This document shows positions 5,407 through 7,355 of a stretch of DNA of 7,355 nucleotides, piece after piece (within the stretch, counting starts at the first letter, position 1; each line of letters opens with the position of its first letter). The position numbers and the translations under genes were made by a program. The notes beneath the pieces were generated by a model. That model saw only the letters and a program-made list of their open reading frames with translations. It was not told where the DNA came from and ran no database searches. Source of the stretch: JAHJDS01 sp964569795 (lineage in GTDB: Bacteria > Desulfobacterota > Desulfarculia > Desulfarculales > JAHJDS01); assembly GCA_964569795.1 (NCBI GenBank), contig CAZMVB010000066.1, positions 1-7,355 on the forward strand, in the 5' to 3' direction.

Positions 5407-6348
5407 CTAGATCGGACGGAAAACGTCGATCTCTTCCAGCAGGGCCAGTACCCTCAAATAGCGGGCGTCCCGCTCGGCCAATATCTCGGCCTCCGAGCGG
5501 CCCCCGTAGTCGTAGATGCCTCGCGAGGTCTTGGCGCCCAGTTCACGGCGCTCCACCTTGGCCTCGATCAGGGGATGGCTCTCGCCCCGGGCCTTCATGA
5601 TGTCGTGGAGCAAATCCAGGCCGGTGAAGTCCAGGGTCTGGACCACGCCGACCACGGGCAGCCGGACGCCCAGGCTGCTCTTGATCGCCAGATCGATCTC
5701 CTCGGGTTCGGCCCACCCGTGCTCCAGCATCTCCAGGGCCGCTTTATGGATGGCCCCTTGAATGCGGTTGACGATGAAAGACGGAACGAATTGCTTCATG
5801 ACCACCGGCCGCTTGCCGACCCGGATCATCAGGTCAGCCACGAACTCCGTCACCCCGGGGGCCGTCTTTGGCCCGGGCGCGATCTCCACCAGGGGGACGA
5901 TGTGGGGCGGCGCGAACCAGTGGGCGTAGGCCAGCCGCGAGGGATCGCCGGCCTGGTAGTCGCGGAAGACGTCCAGGGACGAGGTGTTGCTGGCCAGGAT
6001 CACCCCTGGGGCGCAGTGCTCCTCGAGGCGACGGAAGACCTCATGTTTCACCTCGGGCACCTCGACCACCGCCTCCAGGGCGAAATCCGCCCCTCGGGCG
6101 GCGGCGGCCAGATCGGTCGTCGGTTTGATCCGGCCGATGATGGCCGGGATGTCGGCCTCGGCCACCCGGTCGAACCGGGCCAGGGTCCGCAAATTTGACT
6201 CCACCAGGCCCATGGCCCGATCCAGGGCCGCTGAATCGAGGTCCACCAGCCCCGCTTCCACTCCGGCCGCGGCAAACACCTGGGCCATGCTGTGGCCCAT
6301 CACGCCGGCGCCGACCACGACTACCTTCTTGACATCTGCTGCATCCAC
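5407..6348 (-). CDS. NAD-dependent 3-hydroxyacyl-CoA / 3-hydroxy-acid dehydrogenase
   Basis: A 313-residue dehydrogenase of the 3-hydroxyacyl-CoA dehydrogenase family, oxidising a 3-hydroxy acid or acyl-CoA to the 3-keto form with NAD+. The Rossmann domain shows GAGVMG at 13-18 and Asp36 at the end of strand 2, favouring NAD over NADP. NTSS lies at 121-124. His143 and Glu155, twelve residues apart in HWFAPPHIVPLVE, form the catalytic dyad; N194 in FIVNR follows. The C-terminal domain has FTGLD (241-245) and GIYDY (277-281). The HW-APP-x-VPLVE version of the dyad motif resembles carnitine-dehydrogenase-like members more than FadB-type HFFNP enzymes. The start is GTG at 6348, with GAGGT seven bases upstream. 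The frame stays open to 6582, but that extension is the remnant of another gene and lies before the fold begins. Orientation and chemistry suggest an operon with BKACE across the gap. The substrate is unknown. Confidence 0.9.
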   Translation of the reverse strand: MDAADVKKVVVVGAGVMGHSMAQVFAAAGVEAGLVDLDSAALDRAMGLVESNLRTLARFDRVAEADIPAIIGRIKPTTDLAAAARGADFALEAVVEVPEVKHEVFRRLEEHCAPGVILASNTSSLDVFRDYQAGDPSRLAYAHWFAPPHIVPLVEIAPGPKTAPGVTEFVADLMIRVGKRPVVMKQFVPSFIVNRIQGAIHKAALEMLEHGWAEPEEIDLAIKSSLGVRLPVVGVVQTLDFTGLDLLHDIMKARGESHPLIEAKVERRELGAKTSRGIYDYGGRSEAEILAERDARYLRVLALLEEIDVFRPI

Positions 6349-6355
6349 GCTTGAA

Positions 6356-6360
6356 ACCTC
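6356..6360 (-). promoter_or_regulatory. Ribosome binding site deciding the GTG start of the dehydrogenase
   Basis: GAGGT on the minus strand lies seven bases before the GTG at 6348. It overlaps the TGA that once ended the upstream dehydrogenase remnant (6361-6359), the arrangement expected of formerly coupled genes in one operon. Confidence 0.65.
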
Positions 6361-6582
6361 ACACCGGCGGGAACTCCGGCCGGCTGAACTCGGTGTACTA
6401 AAACCGCGGCCGCCCTTCAACCCCGAGTTGCCCCGCTCGATCATTTGCCTGAGCCTGGCCGGCGGCTGATCCCGGGGGTCCCGGGATTCTTCATCATAGA
6501 CCATCTCGATGTCATAGGCCACGTCCAGCCCCCCGGCGGGCATGATACCAGAAGGGCCGAGGGAAATCCCGGTCTTCTTCAT
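6359..6582 (-). pseudogene. Frameshifted C-terminal fragment of a second 3-hydroxyacyl-CoA dehydrogenase
   Basis: The roughly 75 codons upstream of the intact dehydrogenase read like the C-terminal domain of a different family member. The sequence runs from GPSGIMPAGGLDVAYDIEM, through DPRDQPPARLRQMIERG, to GLKGGRGF. Family consensus has GP--L-D--GLDVA, D-R--PP-LLR-MVE-G, and GRKTGRGFYTY. Straight after GGT TTT the frame breaks: skipping the two bases at 6399-6398 restores YTEFSRPEFPPV followed by TGA at 6361-6359, the expected ending. Without that skip the frame runs on into the intact gene. The Rossmann domain and catalytic His/Glu are missing, and an in-frame TAG lies at 6591-6589. This is therefore the tail of a decayed, N-terminally truncated tandem gene rather than a real N-terminal extension of the downstream protein. 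Confidence 0.7.
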
Positions 6583-6645
6583 TGGTATCTATGCTACGAT
6601 TAGTTTGGGTTTCCGTCGAGGGCATCAGGACGGGAGACAAAAACC
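6583..6645. promoter_or_regulatory. Short intergenic region upstream of the deacetylase
   Basis: This 63-base stretch separates the dehydrogenase remnant from the divergent deacetylase gene and must carry the leader of the latter. GGGAG at 6632-6636 is its ribosome binding site, nine bases before ATG. The AT-richer part around 6586-6606 could hold a -10 element, but I see no convincing -35/-10 pair in either direction. Confidence 0.45.
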
Positions 6646-7355
6646 ATGAAGATCGTCTGCCATCCGGATTTCTTGGCCGACTATCCGACCGTGTCCGTGG
6701 AATGTCCGGACCGCATCAAATCCATCCGGCCCCATCTGGAAAGGGCCTATGACTTTGTGGAACCGGAACCGGCCGCGGACGCGGACCTGCTGCTCTGCCA
6801 CACCCCGGCGACCCTGTCCCACGTCGGCCGCGACGAACTCCTGGACAAAACCGCCCGCCTGGCCGCCGGGGCGGCCATCGCCGCCGCCCGGCTGTCCGCC
6901 CGCGGGGAGCCGGCCTTTGGTCTGCTCCGGCCGCCGGGCCATCACGCCTCGCCCGACTCGCGCTGGGGTTTTTGTTTCTACAACAACATGGCCGTGGCCC
7001 TGCTCCGGCTGCTGGCCGACGGGGCGATCGGCTCGGGCCTGGTCCTGGACATCGACCTGCACTTCGGCGACGGCACGTCCAATATCCTGAAAGCCAGGTC
7101 CGAGTTTCAGGTGGTCAACACCCGCTCGGTCCGGTCGGACGAATTTTTGGAGGAGGTCGCCGAGGAACTGGACCTGGCCGCGCCGTGCGACGTCATCGGC
7201 GTCTCGGCCGGATTCGACACCGGCGAGTGGGACTGGGGCGGGATCCTGAGCACGGAGGATTTTAACCGGATCGGCGGGATGGTCCGTGATTTTGCGCTGG
7301 AAAAATGCGGCGGCCGCCGCTTCGCCATTCTGGAGGGGGGCTACTACCTGCCCGA
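6646..7355 (+). CDS. Histone-deacetylase-fold deacetylase (HDAC / acetylpolyamine amidohydrolase superfamily), partial
   Basis: 236 codons are visible before the window ends; the C-terminus is missing. Bacterial members are zinc-dependent amidohydrolases that remove acetyl groups from small amines, polyamines or proteins. Motifs in order: LRPPGHHA at 94-101 with the catalytic histidine pair H99/H100, GFCFYNN at 108-114, DIDLHFGDGT at 135-144 with zinc ligands D137 and H139, SAGFD at 187-191 with the third ligand D191, and EGGYY at 230-234 with the catalytic tyrosine Y233. The entire active site is present, so only a short tail should be missing. The loops are short, making it smaller than typical members of over 300 residues. 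The ATG at 6646 follows GGGAG by nine bases, and the protein begins directly with the first strand (MKIVCHPDF). It is transcribed away from the dehydrogenase; a functional link with the BKACE pathway is possible but unsupported. The substrate is unknown. Confidence 0.92.
   Translation, partial: MKIVCHPDFLADYPTVSVECPDRIKSIRPHLERAYDFVEPEPAADADLLLCHTPATLSHVGRDELLDKTARLAAGAAIAAARLSARGEPAFGLLRPPGHHASPDSRWGFCFYNNMAVALLRLLADGAIGSGLVLDIDLHFGDGTSNILKARSEFQVVNTRSVRSDEFLEEVAEELDLAAPCDVIGVSAGFDTGEWDWGGILSTEDFNRIGGMVRDFALEKCGGRRFAILEGGYYLP

Noticed and set aside
4664..5410. 248-codon plus-strand open frame opposite BKACE and running into the gap
   Set aside because: Antisense shadow of BKACE; part of its length is N placeholder.
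6349..6582. 78-residue N-terminal extension of the dehydrogenase (391-residue reading)
   Set aside because: The Rossmann fold starts right after the GTG at 6348, which has its own ribosome binding site, and the extension resembles the tail of another dehydrogenase with a frameshift.

Overview
This looks like a piece of a draft, high-GC bacterial genome, probably a metagenome or scaffolded assembly because it contains a run of exactly 100 N. The flanking genes are very GC-rich (73 % in one 60-base line counted by hand, 1741-1800). They encode a Tat-exported amidohydrolase, a BKACE-type beta-keto acid cleavage enzyme, a 3-hydroxyacyl-CoA dehydrogenase and a histone-deacetylase-fold deacetylase. 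The mix would suit a Desulfobacterota/Deltaproteobacteria-like organism that oxidises organic or amino acids, but no taxonomic marker is present and this is a weak inference.

Layout. 52-1920 (+) is a Tat-exported YtcJ-like metal-dependent amidohydrolase. 1927-2091 (+) is an unannotated remnant of the C-terminus of the DNA-repair ATPase RecN. 2092-4042 (-) is a clearly AT-rich insertion (33-40 % GC in two sample lines) holding a compact three-gene operon: a small, very basic two-repeat protein, a ComEC-like metallo-beta-lactamase-fold hydrolase, and a four-helix membrane protein. 4043-4384 is a non-coding border with a probable promoter and a perfect inverted repeat. 4385-5302 (-) is the BKACE enzyme, 5307-5406 is the assembly gap, and 5407-6348 (-) is an NAD-dependent 3-hydroxyacyl-CoA dehydrogenase. 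6359-6582 (-) is a frameshifted remnant of the C-terminal domain of a second such dehydrogenase. 6646-7355 (+) is a deacetylase cut by the window end.

How the genes work together. The dehydrogenase and BKACE point the same way across the gap and make chemical sense as consecutive steps: oxidation of a 3-hydroxy acid, then acetyl-CoA-dependent cleavage of the 3-keto acid, as in carnitine degradation. The BKACE lacks the N-terminal glutamate that I recall binding the amino group in the founding enzyme, so its substrate is probably different.

The most interesting part is the AT-rich cassette. Its base composition, tight translational coupling, flanking gene debris and unusual protein combination suggest a horizontally acquired, possibly defence-like or stress-related module. 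I do not recognise it as a named system.
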